Counted from the stretch's first letter, positions 20,216 to 29,887 are shown. The stretch: DNA of 64,000 bases from Colivivens sp964452915 (GCA_964452915.1 CAYVNW010000006.1:1-64000), one strand, 5' to 3'. The notes: a model not told the origin generated them from the sequence alone. Numbers and translations are program-made.

Positions 20216-20842
20216 TTATCTTTTTATTTTTATAATTCCATCATAAGTTGGTATACAGACCACCAATGTATCATAATCAGAACAATCACTTATAGGCATG
20301 CAAATGAATGTTTCCTCTGTATATGCCTCTTCGTCATTGTCAGGACATTTATGCAACAACGTGAAATATGCCGTATTAGAATCATCAACCGACGAAATAC
20401 TGTCGAGACTGAATCCATAAGCATGTGTTTTATCGCCACTTGTCATTATACCAACTTTTATATTAAGATACCTGTCTGATTTCCAACAGCTGATAAACTT
20501 CAACGGGTCAAGCGGGTACGTCAAATACGATGCTAAGGGACGTGCGTCTTGTGCGAATACGCTGTTCAAAGAATATATGTGGATAGACTCACCATCAAGA
20601 CGGTAAGCACATAAGCAACGGTAGGTCCAATCAGACAGGCTTGCAGTGAAGTCTTGACTTACGTTGTATGTACGTCCGTCATCAAACCGCACTGTCTGTA
20701 TCTTGCAGTCCTCATCCGACCTTGCTTCAGCCAATTCAACCACATATGAAGGGACGTAATCCTCCTCATCACTGCACGATGTAGCGACTAATGAAATTAC
20801 GCACATCATCAAACAAGCTAATATGGCAGTCGCACACCTCAT
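20216..20842 (-). CDS. NigD-like lipoprotein
   Basis: The 208-residue protein has a lipoprotein signal (hydrophobic segment, then VATSC with the lipidated cysteine at about 23) followed by an acidic linker (SDEEDY). The rest looks like a two-domain beta-rich protein: an OB-like N-terminal part with RFDDGRTYNV and a C-terminal part with HKCPDNDEEAYTEETFICMP. This resembles the NigD/NigD-like family of Bacteroidetes outer-membrane lipoproteins, whose function is poorly known. It is placed between the acyltransferase gene (1 bp upstream) and the DUF2723 gene (17 bp downstream), so it is probably cotranscribed with both. Confidence 0.65.
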   Translation of the reverse strand: MRCATAILACLMMCVISLVATSCSDEEDYVPSYVVELAEARSDEDCKIQTVRFDDGRTYNVSQDFTASLSDWTYRCLCAYRLDGESIHIYSLNSVFAQDARPLASYLTYPLDPLKFISCWKSDRYLNIKVGIMTSGDKTHAYGFSLDSISSVDDSNTAYFTLLHKCPDNDEEAYTEETFICMPISDCSDYDTLVVCIPTYDGIIKIKR

Positions 20843-20843
20843 C

Positions 20844-21968
20844 TCACTCCTCGCTTTTCGCTTTCATTTGATTTATAGCAGGGTTGGCGTACATTTCTAT
20901 CATTTTCTCACGCAGGTACGCATAGTCAGGGTGACCCATCTTTATCAGAGAGAGCTGATGGTCAATGTAAGCATTGAACTTCGCTTTGTCTTCTTCAGAT
21001 ACATCCATCCCCGCCGCTGCATAATTAGACGGGTACAACCTGTAATGTTTATGTATCTCCTTGTCGATATGCTCTGCAATCATAGGAAACAGTTCTGCCT
21101 TCGGTGTAAGAGGATCAAGAGTGTCAAGCCAATCGTTGATGCAAGGTGCAGCATGATAGTGTATACGTCCCTTATATCCATAAATACCTGTTTTCATGTT
21201 GTCCAGATCATCCTTCTGGCTCTTCTTAAATCCTGCTATGTCACGTTTATTTTGGAATTCTTCCGCCTTGAGATAGTCGCATGAATCATATTCATAGGAA
21301 ATGGCAAGAGGTACAATGTTCAGTGCCTTAATGCTTGCGATTGAGTCAGCACCTCCTCCCATAGCCATCATCTTCAACACACTGTCCTGCGTACGGTCGT
21401 CACTGTCCTTTGCCCTACCTTCACGTTGTGCGATCCAAATATTTCCTTGTTTCTCTTCAATCACATAATGCATATATTTCGACATCTTGGCAGATGCAAG
21501 CAGCATCTGACGCATTGTAAGAGTTCTTTGAACTATAAAGGAACGGTTTATCCTGACCAAGTCCTTTATCCATGGATACACAAGCAAGTTGTCGCCTATG
21601 GCTATTTCCACCGTGTCAAGCCTCTTATCAACTATAGCAAAATCAAGCAATGCCGAATCAAGTACAATATCCCTGTGGTTGGAGATGAAAGTATAGCCAT
21701 TGTGCTTGATGTTTGAGAAGTCCGAGGTCAGCTCATCGCATGTATGTGCAAGGAGTTTCTTCAATACAGGATAGATACACGTCTTTTGAAATTCCAAACT
21801 TGTTTTGCAAGAGCGCATCACGGCAGCGACCTTTTCGAAAGGTACACCTTTATATACATAAGCGATAACCGCCTTGAACTGCTCATCGCCTAACAACCGG
21901 TCGTACGCTGCCGGCAGTTCCTCAGGCAGGAAAGGCCGGATATCATCAAACTCGTGAATATCAGTCAT
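20844..21968 (-). CDS. PlsC-like 1-acyl-glycerol-phosphate acyltransferase family protein
   Basis: The 374-residue protein carries an acyltransferase core with FISNHRDIVLDSALLD (about residues 93-108), where the histidine and aspartates correspond to the H-x4-D catalytic motif, although the spacing here reads His-Arg-Asp or His-x5-Asp. A later segment IWIAQREGRAKDSDD matches the EG(T/R)R-type phosphate-binding motif III. There is no signal peptide or strong membrane helix; the N-terminal 80 residues are helical. It likely acylates lysophosphatidate or a related lipid at the cytoplasmic membrane. It overlaps ddl by 8 bp, so the pair is translationally coupled. Confidence 0.8.
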   Translation of the reverse strand: MTDIHEFDDIRPFLPEELPAAYDRLLGDEQFKAVIAYVYKGVPFEKVAAVMRSCKTSLEFQKTCIYPVLKKLLAHTCDELTSDFSNIKHNGYTFISNHRDIVLDSALLDFAIVDKRLDTVEIAIGDNLLVYPWIKDLVRINRSFIVQRTLTMRQMLLASAKMSKYMHYVIEEKQGNIWIAQREGRAKDSDDRTQDSVLKMMAMGGGADSIASIKALNIVPLAISYEYDSCDYLKAEEFQNKRDIAGFKKSQKDDLDNMKTGIYGYKGRIHYHAAPCINDWLDTLDPLTPKAELFPMIAEHIDKEIHKHYRLYPSNYAAAGMDVSEEDKAKFNAYIDHQLSLIKMGHPDYAYLREKMIEMYANPAINQMKAKSEE

Positions 21969-22965
21969 AATTTTCTCCTATTTTTTCTTCGATTATCTCT
22001 GTCAATATATCTCTCATTTCCAACCCGTCTGCACGTGCTTGTTGCGGAATAAACGACGTTGGTGTCATTCCTGGAGTAGCATTTATCTCAAGAAGGGTTA
22101 CAATGTCTTTATCATCCGACTTTGTAATGATATAGTCAACCCGCATAATTCCACTCGCCCCCAATATCGAATATATTGCTTTCGTGAGCTTTTTCACACG
22201 GTCGGTTGTTTCTTCCGACAATCGGGCGGGTGTGATTTCCGTTACCTGTCCGTTATATTTTGCGTCATAATCGAAAAACTCGTTTTTGCTTACCACCTCA
22301 GTTATCGGCAACACATGTATGTCACCTGATTTTTTCATATAGACACCGTTTGCAATTTCAGTTCCCTTCAGTTCAGCCTCTATCATGACATCATCTCCTT
22401 CACCACGTGCAAACTCGATGGCTTTCTCCACTTCTTCTTTCTTTGTGCAACGGGTTACGCCGAAACTGCTTCCGGAAGCATTTGGCTTTACAAAGCAAGG
22501 CAGACCAAGCTTGTCTGCTACCTCATCAGCCGAAATAGCTTGTCCTTTACGCAGCAAGATCGAATCTGATATTTTTACGCCAAAACCGTTCAAGTAGTGG
22601 TTCAGTGCAAACTTATCGAATGTAAGAGCCGCTACTAACAGACTGCAACTTGAGTAGGGTATGCGCAGCAAGTCGAAGTATCCTTGTAATATACCGTTTT
22701 CACCTGGCGTGCCATGAATGGTAATATAGGCGAAATCTGGAACGATTTTCTTGCCATTCTCCATGAACGAGAAGTCATGACGGTTCACATCAGTCAACGT
22801 GCCATCTGTTAGATGGGCTTTCCATGTGAGTCCTTTGATTTCAATTGTATAGACTTCGAATTTATTTCGATCCAACCATGACGCAATTCCTTCTGCACTA
22901 CGCAGTGATACGTCGTGCTCCGATGAATCACCTCCTGCGACAATTGCAATGATTTTCTTTTTCAT
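21961..22965 (-). CDS. ddl: D-alanine--D-alanine ligase
   Basis: Ddl joins two D-alanines with ATP to make the dipeptide used in peptidoglycan precursors (cytoplasm). The 334-residue protein has the N-terminal motif VAGGDSSEHDVSLRSA, the ATP-grasp segment LPCFVKPNASGSSFGV, the omega-loop region and the metal-binding end LLEINATPGMTPTSFIPQQA. Length and order are full. It lies 26 bp after rluD and overlaps the acyltransferase gene by 8 bp, part of a PASTA-rluD-ddl group that I recall as conserved in Bacteroidales. Confidence 0.96.
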   Translation of the reverse strand: MKKKIIAIVAGGDSSEHDVSLRSAEGIASWLDRNKFEVYTIEIKGLTWKAHLTDGTLTDVNRHDFSFMENGKKIVPDFAYITIHGTPGENGILQGYFDLLRIPYSSCSLLVAALTFDKFALNHYLNGFGVKISDSILLRKGQAISADEVADKLGLPCFVKPNASGSSFGVTRCTKKEEVEKAIEFARGEGDDVMIEAELKGTEIANGVYMKKSGDIHVLPITEVVSKNEFFDYDAKYNGQVTEITPARLSEETTDRVKKLTKAIYSILGASGIMRVDYIITKSDDKDIVTLLEINATPGMTPTSFIPQQARADGLEMRDILTEIIEEKIGENYD

Positions 22966-22991
22966 TATTTATAATGTTTTTTATATACATC

Positions 22992-24083
22992 TTACGATGC
23001 TATTACATAATTTCTCCATTTATGAATCAGTCCTTCCATATCAACCGGCAATTCGGATGAGAACATCATCTCCATACCTGTCTTTGGATGTACAAAGCCT
23101 AAAGTCTTTGCATGCAACGCCTGACGCGGACATATTTTAAAACAGTTCTCCACAAACTGAGCATACTTACTCGATGTTGTACCCTTAAGGATTTTATCAC
23201 CGCCATACCGATCATCGTTGAACAGTGTATGTCCAATATGTTTCATGTGCACTCTGATTTGATGCGTGCGTCCTGTCTCCAATATACACTTAACTAAAGT
23301 GGTATATCCAAAGCGTTCCAACGTGTAATAATGGGTGACAGCAGGTTTGCCACAACCCGACTGAGGATCGAAAACAGCCATCTGTAACCTGTCTTTCGGA
23401 TTACGTCCGATATTGCCTTCTATCCGTCCCTCATCTTCTGTTATATTGCCCCAAACCAATGCATGGTATTCTCGTTTAGTTGTCTTGTTGAAGAACTGTC
23501 GTCCAAGCGAGGTTTTTGCGTCTGCAGTCTTCGCAATGACCAGTAATCCACTGGTATCTTTATCAATTCGGTGCACTAAACCAATCTCTGGGTTATTTAA
23601 ATCATACTCAGGGTGATCCTTAAGATGCCAAGCAATAGCATTTAACAGTGTTCCATGCCAATTACCATGCCCCGGATGCACCACAAGCCCTGCCTGCTTA
23701 TTGACCACAATTACAGAATCGTCTTCGTATACAATGTCAAGCGGAATATCCTCCGGAAGAATTTTTGTTTCATTATATGGCCTGTCAAGCATCACTCTGA
23801 TCACGTCATACGGCTTGACTTTGTAGCTTCGCTTCACAGGTTTGTCGTTACAAAGGATAAAGCCTGCATCGGCAGCTCGTCCTATACGGTTGCGCGAGAT
23901 GCTTGCAAGGTGGTCAAATAAGAATTTGTCCACTCTCATCGGACCTTGTTTGCTGTCTGCCACTATACGATAGTGTTCATACAATTGTCCGGACTCATCA
24001 TCTTCCTCCTCGTCTCTGTCTTCATTCTGAAGGTTACCGAGGTATTCATTATCCGTTTCTAACAATTCATCCATTCTCGGCAT
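22992..24083 (-). CDS. rluD: RluD-family rRNA pseudouridine synthase
   Basis: RluA/RluD enzymes isomerise uridines in rRNA (RluD acts on helix 69 of 23S rRNA). The 363-residue protein starts with an acidic extension (about 1-40), then an S4 RNA-binding domain (MRVDKFLFDHLASISRNRIGRAADAG) and the catalytic domain with GLVHRIDKDTSGLLVIAK, where the aspartate of HRIDKDTSG is catalytic. The motif GRTHQIRVHMKHIGHTLFND is also present. The start could be the ATG at 24083 or the one three codons later. It lies between the PASTA gene and ddl. Confidence 0.93.
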   Translation of the reverse strand: MPRMDELLETDNEYLGNLQNEDRDEEEDDESGQLYEHYRIVADSKQGPMRVDKFLFDHLASISRNRIGRAADAGFILCNDKPVKRSYKVKPYDVIRVMLDRPYNETKILPEDIPLDIVYEDDSVIVVNKQAGLVVHPGHGNWHGTLLNAIAWHLKDHPEYDLNNPEIGLVHRIDKDTSGLLVIAKTADAKTSLGRQFFNKTTKREYHALVWGNITEDEGRIEGNIGRNPKDRLQMAVFDPQSGCGKPAVTHYYTLERFGYTTLVKCILETGRTHQIRVHMKHIGHTLFNDDRYGGDKILKGTTSSKYAQFVENCFKICPRQALHAKTLGFVHPKTGMEMMFSSELPVDMEGLIHKWRNYVIAS

Positions 24084-24119
24084 GCTTTGCCTTTAAACCA
24101 TCTTTTTAACTATGACCAA

Positions 24120-24767
24120 CTACAACTGAACGTCAAAGTTGCTCTCACTTATATCGCTGTCGAAATCATAGTCTTCATTTCCATCCTCAAAATAGAGTGA
24201 GTCTTCTTCAATTTCTCCGGCTCCGACATAAAGTGTTATCGCACGTTCTCTTGAAACCATCTCACCGGCATGAACATCCCTTCTGCCTTGCTTTATTTTC
24301 AAAACCTGGTCCTTGTCCGCTCCCTCAACATATTGCGGAGCAGTCAGTTTGAAGCCCAAAGCCTTTAATGTGATTTCTGCTTCACGGTATGAGCTGTTAC
24401 CCACGATATCAGGCATTTTAACCAATGGTTCACCATTTAGATTGATTGTGAGGTATACAATTCTGCCCCGTTTGATCAGGCTACCGGCTTTTGGTGTTTG
24501 CTCCAACACAGTACCGGGCTTAGCAGACTTTTTATAGGTAGAGTCGGCAACAATCGCAACAAACCCTTCCGAGTCCAGTTTGCGCTCAGCCTCATAATAC
24601 TTCGAACCTATCACAGAAGGCACGCTCACTTTTTCTCCGTGATTGGTATAAGCGTCAAGCGTGTTGAATATTATTACGGGTATGCTCACCAGTACGACAA
24701 TCGCCAACAAGACATTTATCCAAAATATGGCACCGCTCTTGCCTGTGAAATATTTCTTTATTCCCAT
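24120..24767 (-). CDS. PASTA-domain membrane protein without kinase
   Basis: The 215-residue protein has one membrane helix near the N-terminus (about 14-34) and then two clear PASTA domains (about 45-110 and 113-180; VSVPSVIGSKYYEAERKLDSEG and VKMPDIVGNSSYREAEITLKALG). The acidic C-terminus (EEDSLYFEDGNEDYDFDSD) is unusual. PASTA domains bind peptidoglycan fragments or beta-lactams in Ser/Thr kinases and penicillin-binding proteins; here no kinase or transpeptidase domain is attached. The neighbourhood with ddl suggests a peptidoglycan-related role. It is the second gene of the long leftward run. Confidence 0.88.
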   Translation of the reverse strand: MGIKKYFTGKSGAIFWINVLLAIVVLVSIPVIIFNTLDAYTNHGEKVSVPSVIGSKYYEAERKLDSEGFVAIVADSTYKKSAKPGTVLEQTPKAGSLIKRGRIVYLTINLNGEPLVKMPDIVGNSSYREAEITLKALGFKLTAPQYVEGADKDQVLKIKQGRRDVHAGEMVSRERAITLYVGAGEIEEDSLYFEDGNEDYDFDSDISESNFDVQL

Positions 24768-24814
24768 TCTGTTGATATTTTATGATTTCACGTCCCCCAC
24801 GGTCCGTTTTACTA

Positions 24815-25858
24815 TTACTTCATATAGAGCCTTTCCAGTGTGGAGGCTTCTTTTTTCGTGATCGGGACAACGGCTCCATGTTTAGGCGAGCTGAAATTCG
24901 TGGTTTTCATAACGCCTTCATTAAACCTGCCGATTGATTTGTAACTAATAAAATCTTGTGTTTCGGTAAAACCGAAATTGTGTGGATTGACACCATAGAC
25001 ATCATACATCACGACCCAAGTATTCGTGCCTATTCTGCGCCATGTGTTTGGTGCTTCATGTGCTGCACGCTCACCATCATCGTAATTATTGTCTTGCATA
25101 TATCCATAGGTTAAATGGTCTGATACGGCATGTTTAACAGTTGCTCTTCCCTCATGCGACACATAATGCAAGTGATATTGACCTTTCCATTTAGCTATGT
25201 CGCCGTCTATGACCGAATATTTATAGTCCGGAGCATGGAACAGCACTTCTGGCTTCGACAACAACTGGTTGAAATCATCATTTACATACACATAGTACAA
25301 ACTGTTCATTCCGTTCCCCATGCGCATCGTATAGTAGATCATGATCTTGCCCTTCTCGTCATCGTAAATCATTTCGGGAGCCCATACACAGCCAATTTCC
25401 TCGTATTCCGGACCAATCTTTGTAAAGTCGATGTTAGCACGACTCCAATGTTCAAGATCGAAAGATTTCATCAAGACTAAACCACGGTTATTTCCCCAAC
25501 CATACTTTGCCCCGTCTCGTTCCCATTCGGTACTTCTGTAGCCCGACTGCTTGGCAAAGATGTTGAGGTCGGTCATGGCGAGGTAGAAAGCTCCATCCGG
25601 ACCACGAAAGATATGTGGGTCACGTATTCCCTTTTGCTCAGCAATCGTATCACCTGCAAAAATCGGGTTATTATCGTTCAACGCTGTAAATGTGTAACCG
25701 TCATAAGATATTGCCATGTGAAGCCCATGGTCAGCATCAAGGTGATACACCATCAAGTACGCTGAAAGATCTTTTTCCTTAGGCATTTTCTTTTTTTTCT
25801 TGCCATCTGCAGGCATAAGTACCATCATTGCCAGAATTACAATCAGAAGTTTCCTCAT
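24815..25858 (-). CDS. GH43-like five-bladed propeller glycosidase
   Basis: The start at 25858 (MRKLLIVILAMMVLMPADG, signal peptide) is preferred because the -7 promoter element at 25907-25914 overlaps the upstream in-frame ATG at 25909. The 347-residue protein has a lysine-rich stretch after the signal, then propeller motifs typical of GH43/arabinosidase-like proteins: MAISYDGYTFTALN, GIRDPHIF, EEIGCVWAPEMIYDDEKGKIMIYYT and SVIDGDIAKWKGQYHLHYVS. Aspartates in GIRDP and VIDGD and a glutamate in WAPE are candidate catalytic residues. Such enzymes often release arabinose or galactose. It precedes the PASTA gene by 47 bp and may be cotranscribed, though its function differs. Confidence 0.78.
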   Translation of the reverse strand: MRKLLIVILAMMVLMPADGKKKKKMPKEKDLSAYLMVYHLDADHGLHMAISYDGYTFTALNDNNPIFAGDTIAEQKGIRDPHIFRGPDGAFYLAMTDLNIFAKQSGYRSTEWERDGAKYGWGNNRGLVLMKSFDLEHWSRANIDFTKIGPEYEEIGCVWAPEMIYDDEKGKIMIYYTMRMGNGMNSLYYVYVNDDFNQLLSKPEVLFHAPDYKYSVIDGDIAKWKGQYHLHYVSHEGRATVKHAVSDHLTYGYMQDNNYDDGERAAHEAPNTWRRIGTNTWVVMYDVYGVNPHNFGFTETQDFISYKSIGRFNEGVMKTTNFSSPKHGAVVPITKKEASTLERLYMK

Positions 25859-25906
25859 TTCATTTTTTGTATAAGCCGTTCTGTTTAGGACCTCATTAAT
25901 TTGCCG

Positions 25907-25938
25907 CAAAGTTACAACAATTATTCCAACCCTACAAA
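25907..25938 (-). promoter_or_regulatory. Promoter for the GH43-like gene and following run
   Basis: On the minus strand TTTG (25935-25938), a 20-bp spacer and TAACTTTG (25907-25914) form a full consensus promoter. Transcription would begin near 25900, which rules out the ATG at 25909 as start. All genes from here down to queG (14680) run in the same direction with short gaps. Confidence 0.8.
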
Positions 25939-26027
25939 CAAAACGAAAGAATTATCCTAATACGCACCAGCCAGACTGCTACACAATACTGAGTATGGGC
26001 TCTACGGATTCACAGTTTCTCTCTGCA

Positions 26028-26744
26028 TCACCGTCCTTTTCTATGCTCGAATTTTGTCAATCTGTATTCCACATATCCAACCGAGCGGTTTACATCCCAT
26101 CCTCGCAGCTCCGCATACCTGCCTACTATTTTTCTCATGAGAGGCCGTACATGCGTAAGTCTCACGAGGCTTTTGAGACATGCTTTCTTCGATGGATTCG
26201 CTCGGAAATGTGAGCGGTTGATATCGATAGTCGTAATATGATAATTGTCGCCGTCTTTATGGTAAAGGAAGTTGCTTAGGTTTGCGTCACCATGAATGAA
26301 ACCATCCTCATGCATTTTGACAATGAAGCGGGCAATAGCGTCGATCAGGTCATCGTGTTCCTCATAGTCACTCCTCAAGAAACGGGTGTCAGGGTCGTCA
26401 CAACATGCCGACACGAAATATCCCTGATAAAACAATCCGTATTTGTGCGTCTCAATATAAGCGATGGGATCGGGCGTACTTATGCCCAATTCCACGAGCC
26501 TCACTGCATACTCGTAAGCACGGCGTGCTTTACTTGGACGGATAAATGTATAGTCGATACGCTGGTGAAAGTATGGAATTTTAAAACGTTTAACAGCAAC
26601 CGTGGTGCCATCTACGTCGAACAAACGTACCTGGTTGCGCTTATCATAAATCAACTTGCCTCCGCTTTGGAACACAACAGGAATGGAGCGCACAAAAGTC
26701 TCCATCCTCTCATATTGCGGGTTCACAACAACTTTGTCTGCCAT
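26028..26744 (-). CDS. KdkA-like lipopolysaccharide kinase (Kdo/WaaP family)
   Basis: The 238-residue protein has a protein-kinase-like fold reduced to essentials: a lysine in TVAVKRFK (about residue 53), the catalytic loop HEDGFIHGDANLSNFLY (HGD-x2-N-type), and IDINRSHF in the place of DFG. This matches the Kdo kinase/WaaP group, which phosphorylate sugars of the lipopolysaccharide inner core at the cytoplasmic face of the inner membrane. There is no signal peptide. The gene stands alone between the GH43-like and regulator genes and has its own full consensus promoter. Family assignment is firm; the precise sugar is not known. Confidence 0.88.
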   Translation of the reverse strand: MADKVVVNPQYERMETFVRSIPVVFQSGGKLIYDKRNQVRLFDVDGTTVAVKRFKIPYFHQRIDYTFIRPSKARRAYEYAVRLVELGISTPDPIAYIETHKYGLFYQGYFVSACCDDPDTRFLRSDYEEHDDLIDAIARFIVKMHEDGFIHGDANLSNFLYHKDGDNYHITTIDINRSHFRANPSKKACLKSLVRLTHVRPLMRKIVGRYAELRGWDVNRSVGYVEYRLTKFEHRKGR

Positions 26745-26763
26745 CTTACACGTTTATTTTCCA

Positions 26764-26794
26764 CAAAGGTAAGTTAAAGCTATATCATTTCAAA
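26764..26794 (-). promoter_or_regulatory. Promoter for the KdkA-like gene
   Basis: On the minus strand TTTG (26791-26794), 19 bp and TACCTTTG (26764-26771) match the consensus. The leader is about 12 nt to 26744. Confidence 0.8.
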
Positions 26795-26848
26795 GCAAAA
26801 CATATTTTATTTTCACGAAGGGCAATATAAGCAAATACAAACATAGCA

Positions 26849-29698
26849 TTACTTCTGCATGTGTACAAACTCCGTAGGAGTAACTTTAAGAACAGAACGG
26901 AAAGCACGTACAAAACTTGAGTAGTCAGCAAAGCCACATTGGTCAGCAACCTCACTGAAACTCATCTCAGGATGGATAGTAAGCATCCGTTTTGCTTTTT
27001 CCACCTTCAACCGCTGGATGTATTGCACAGGTGTCATTCCTGTCAATGCCAACAAATTACGATACAACTGACTATAACTCACACACATTTTTGATGCTAC
27101 CATATTGACATTTACGGATTCTCCATTACCAAGCATCAGATAAATTGTATCCGTAAGCCGGTTTATGAAATGTATCCCCAGTGCCTGACGGCTGTCAGTG
27201 ATAGACTCATCTTCTTCTGCTTGCCTATCATTATCCGCAAACATCTTTTGTGAAAACTTCTTACGCAACAATTCGCGCTGTTCCAATAGCTTCCTAACAC
27301 GTATCAACAATTCATCACTACTAAATGGTTTTGTCAGGTATGCATCAGCACCCGCCTCAAGTCCTTTTATCTTATCAGACTCTGTAACTTTTGCAGTAAT
27401 GACAATGACAGGAATATGACTGGTAAGCTCATCAGCGCGAATCTGACGGCACAACCCCAAGCCGTCCAACTTTGGCATCATAAGATCTGCAACTATGATG
27501 TCAGGCAACTTCTCACGGGCAATCTCTGCGCCACATTCTCCATCAGATGCATACAATACATTATACAAGCCATTGAGGCTCATTGCTATATATGCAGCAG
27601 CATCAGCATTATCCTCTACTATGAGTACATTGGACTTATCCATTCTTTCATTCTTAGCAGGCATAAATTCAAAATCGTCATACTCCTCATCATAATCAAT
27701 GTCTTCATGTCTTACAGAAGTGATGTCCATCATATCTGCATGCCCATGCTTTATTGGCAACGTAATATGGAATATAGTTCCCTGCCGCTCCTCACTTTCA
27801 GCAGCTATCGTGCCATCGAGCGACTTAACGATTTGATCTGCCAAAGCAAGTCCGATACCCGAACCGATGCTGTTGTCATTATCACACTGATAAAATGGTT
27901 CGAATATATGCGGAAGACTTTGTGATGGTATACCTTTTCCGTTGTCCGCTACATCAACAAACAGCTTATTCTGACGTGTTCTGATATTGACCTCAACCTT
28001 ACCGCCTACAGGTGTAAACTTAAGAGAGTTCGACAACAAATTACTTATAAGCTTATTAATATATTCTGGAATGAAATCTGTTTCTATATTTTTTTCTTGA
28101 GTAGTAACGTACAAACTGATACCGTGCGAATTTGCATAGCTTTTGAAACTTTCCACAATCATCTCTATATAAGCCACAATATTGCCACTACGCCAATTTG
28201 GAGTTCCAACAGCTGAACGTACCTTGGAAATATCAAGCAACTGGTTTATAAGATTTAATATATGATTGCCTTGCCGCTCAATAGCACCACCCATTGTCTT
28301 TGCATCCTCCACCGTAACATTGTCTTTTTGCAAATCATGACTAAATCCGAGTATAACAGTCAACGGTGTCCGAAACTCGTGGGTTATATTCGTAAAAAAC
28401 GTTTCCCTCACTGCGTTTAATTGTTTCAATGCCTCATGGCTACGCATACGCAACTGGCGGTTACGAATCAGTAACACTATGATTCCAACAAGCAGAAGAG
28501 CTATGGCAGCAAACACCACATAACCAATGTGTCTTGCTGAGCGTTCGCGATTCAGTTTATCATTAGCTGCGTTTATTCTTCGCGATTGTTGTCCCCGCTC
28601 AATATTATATGTAGCGCTCTGCATACGGTTCACCTTCTCCATATCGACCAAACTGTCTTGCAGAGCGGTAGCATATTCATGAGCCGTTAAAGCCCCATGC
28701 CAATCTCCGCGTTCTTTATATAACCTATAATATAATGTATAGACTTCCGCCAAGTGCTCTGTACTATGGATCTTGTCCGCAATATCTTTTGCATCATTGA
28801 GATATGCCTCAGTTTTCACATAATCATGCATCGCAAGGTACACTCCGGCAAGAGCTATAAGAGAATTCAATGTATGCCACTCATCTTTCGAATCTTTCAT
28901 TAGGTTGTATGACTCGGTATATTCTATAAGAGCCTTCTCATACTCATGGGCCTTCTCATACAAATTACCATAATAAGTATGACACAATGCCACTCCAAGC
29001 ATATTACCATCTTGCTGATTCAGTTCCATCGACTTATGGTAATAAACCCATGCACTATCAATTTCTCCGCTTTCTTCAAATACTGAACCGATATTTGCAT
29101 AATTAATGGCCTGACCAGTAAGGCTGTTCAAAGATTTTTCCCCTGCGAGCGCAAGACGAAGTGTACTGTCTGCAAGATGTAAATCACCGATGGTAAGATA
29201 TACGTTTGCAAGTCCATTGAGCGATACTACACGATTTTTCTTCGCGGTAAAAGAAGTATCAGAACATTCGTCTGCCATCATGAGAGCTCTTCTATGGTAT
29301 TGTTGTGCTGCGTCGAGCGTACCAATACGCCGATAATCAGTGCCAATATTATTCAACGCCTGAACCATCTCGATGGTGTCGTTAACCTGCTCAGCAAGAG
29401 CGAGGCCCTCACCATGCCTTTGCAATGCCGCATCGAACAAATTCTCGTTTCTCAGCTGCTTGCCCCATTCACGCAAAGCCACAATCTCACCTATGATATT
29501 ATTCCCGTTCCTCATGACATGGTACAGACTGTCGAGTGCAGGAATTCCCTTCACTGATTTTACCATACTGTCTGCCTCCTTCCGTTGCTCACTGGTGACT
29601 GATGGTATACTGTTATCCGAACACGATACAAGCAAACAAAACATATATAAAGTTGCCCAATACCTATTTATCATGAAATAATCTACTATCTTATGCAT
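26849..29698 (-). CDS. Hybrid two-component system regulator with TPR sensor
   Basis: The 949-residue protein combines sensor kinase and transcription factor. It has a lipoprotein-like signal (LLVSC, Cys26), a periplasmic TPR array (about 60-350), one membrane helix (392-411), HisKA (His440 in NITHEFRTPL), HATPase (N box LLSNSLKFTP, DNGKGIP, GSGIGLALA), a receiver domain (about 688-805; Asp738 in VADLMMPKLDG, Lys790) and a C-terminal AraC-type helix-turn-helix (about 840-949). Most hybrid regulators of this phylum use beta-propeller sensors for glycans; the TPR type senses an unknown cue. All phosphorylation residues are present. A likely target is the divergent beta-barrel gene at 29970, whose upstream region holds a 21-bp direct repeat. 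Confidence 0.93.
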   Translation of the reverse strand: MHKIVDYFMINRYWATLYMFCLLVSCSDNSIPSVTSEQRKEADSMVKSVKGIPALDSLYHVMRNGNNIIGEIVALREWGKQLRNENLFDAALQRHGEGLALAEQVNDTIEMVQALNNIGTDYRRIGTLDAAQQYHRRALMMADECSDTSFTAKKNRVVSLNGLANVYLTIGDLHLADSTLRLALAGEKSLNSLTGQAINYANIGSVFEESGEIDSAWVYYHKSMELNQQDGNMLGVALCHTYYGNLYEKAHEYEKALIEYTESYNLMKDSKDEWHTLNSLIALAGVYLAMHDYVKTEAYLNDAKDIADKIHSTEHLAEVYTLYYRLYKERGDWHGALTAHEYATALQDSLVDMEKVNRMQSATYNIERGQQSRRINAANDKLNRERSARHIGYVVFAAIALLLVGIIVLLIRNRQLRMRSHEALKQLNAVRETFFTNITHEFRTPLTVILGFSHDLQKDNVTVEDAKTMGGAIERQGNHILNLINQLLDISKVRSAVGTPNWRSGNIVAYIEMIVESFKSYANSHGISLYVTTQEKNIETDFIPEYINKLISNLLSNSLKFTPVGGKVEVNIRTRQNKLFVDVADNGKGIPSQSLPHIFEPFYQCDNDNSIGSGIGLALADQIVKSLDGTIAAESEERQGTIFHITLPIKHGHADMMDITSVRHEDIDYDEEYDDFEFMPAKNERMDKSNVLIVEDNADAAAYIAMSLNGLYNVLYASDGECGAEIAREKLPDIIVADLMMPKLDGLGLCRQIRADELTSHIPVIVITAKVTESDKIKGLEAGADAYLTKPFSSDELLIRVRKLLEQRELLRKKFSQKMFADNDRQAEEDESITDSRQALGIHFINRLTDTIYLMLGNGESVNVNMVASKMCVSYSQLYRNLLALTGMTPVQYIQRLKVEKAKRMLTIHPEMSFSEVADQCGFADYSSFVRAFRSVLKVTPTEFVHMQK

Positions 29699-29721
29699 TA
29701 CACCCTATAATATAATGACAA

Positions 29722-29753
29722 CAAAGTTAGCCTTTCTTCTTCAAACAACCAAA
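29722..29753 (-). promoter_or_regulatory. Promoter for the hybrid two-component regulator
   Basis: On the minus strand TTTG (29750-29753), 20 bp and TAACTTTG (29722-29729) match the consensus. Leader about 17 nt. Confidence 0.78.
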
Positions 29754-29857
29754 TGAATTTGTGCTTTTGCCACTATTCATTAATTATAAGACGTGTCACG
29801 CGGTAAGAAGTGAAGTCTGTCCGAAAATTCAATGCTTAGTAATATTTCACGATGAGA

Positions 29858-29887
29858 TGAAAGATTATACAAGAACTTTGAAAGATT
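29858..29887 (+). promoter_or_regulatory. Direct nonamer repeat, 21-bp spacing, upstream of the beta-barrel gene
   Basis: TGAAAGATT occurs at 29858-29866 and again at 29879-29887, in the same orientation and exactly 21 bp apart. The second copy ends about 28 bp before the -7 element at 29916. This geometry suits an AraC-type or response-regulator dimer contacting the promoter. The hybrid regulator is encoded next door. Confidence 0.5.

Noticed and set aside
20823..21284. 153-codon plus-strand ORF
   Set aside because: It is antisense to the acyltransferase gene, whose frame is well supported.
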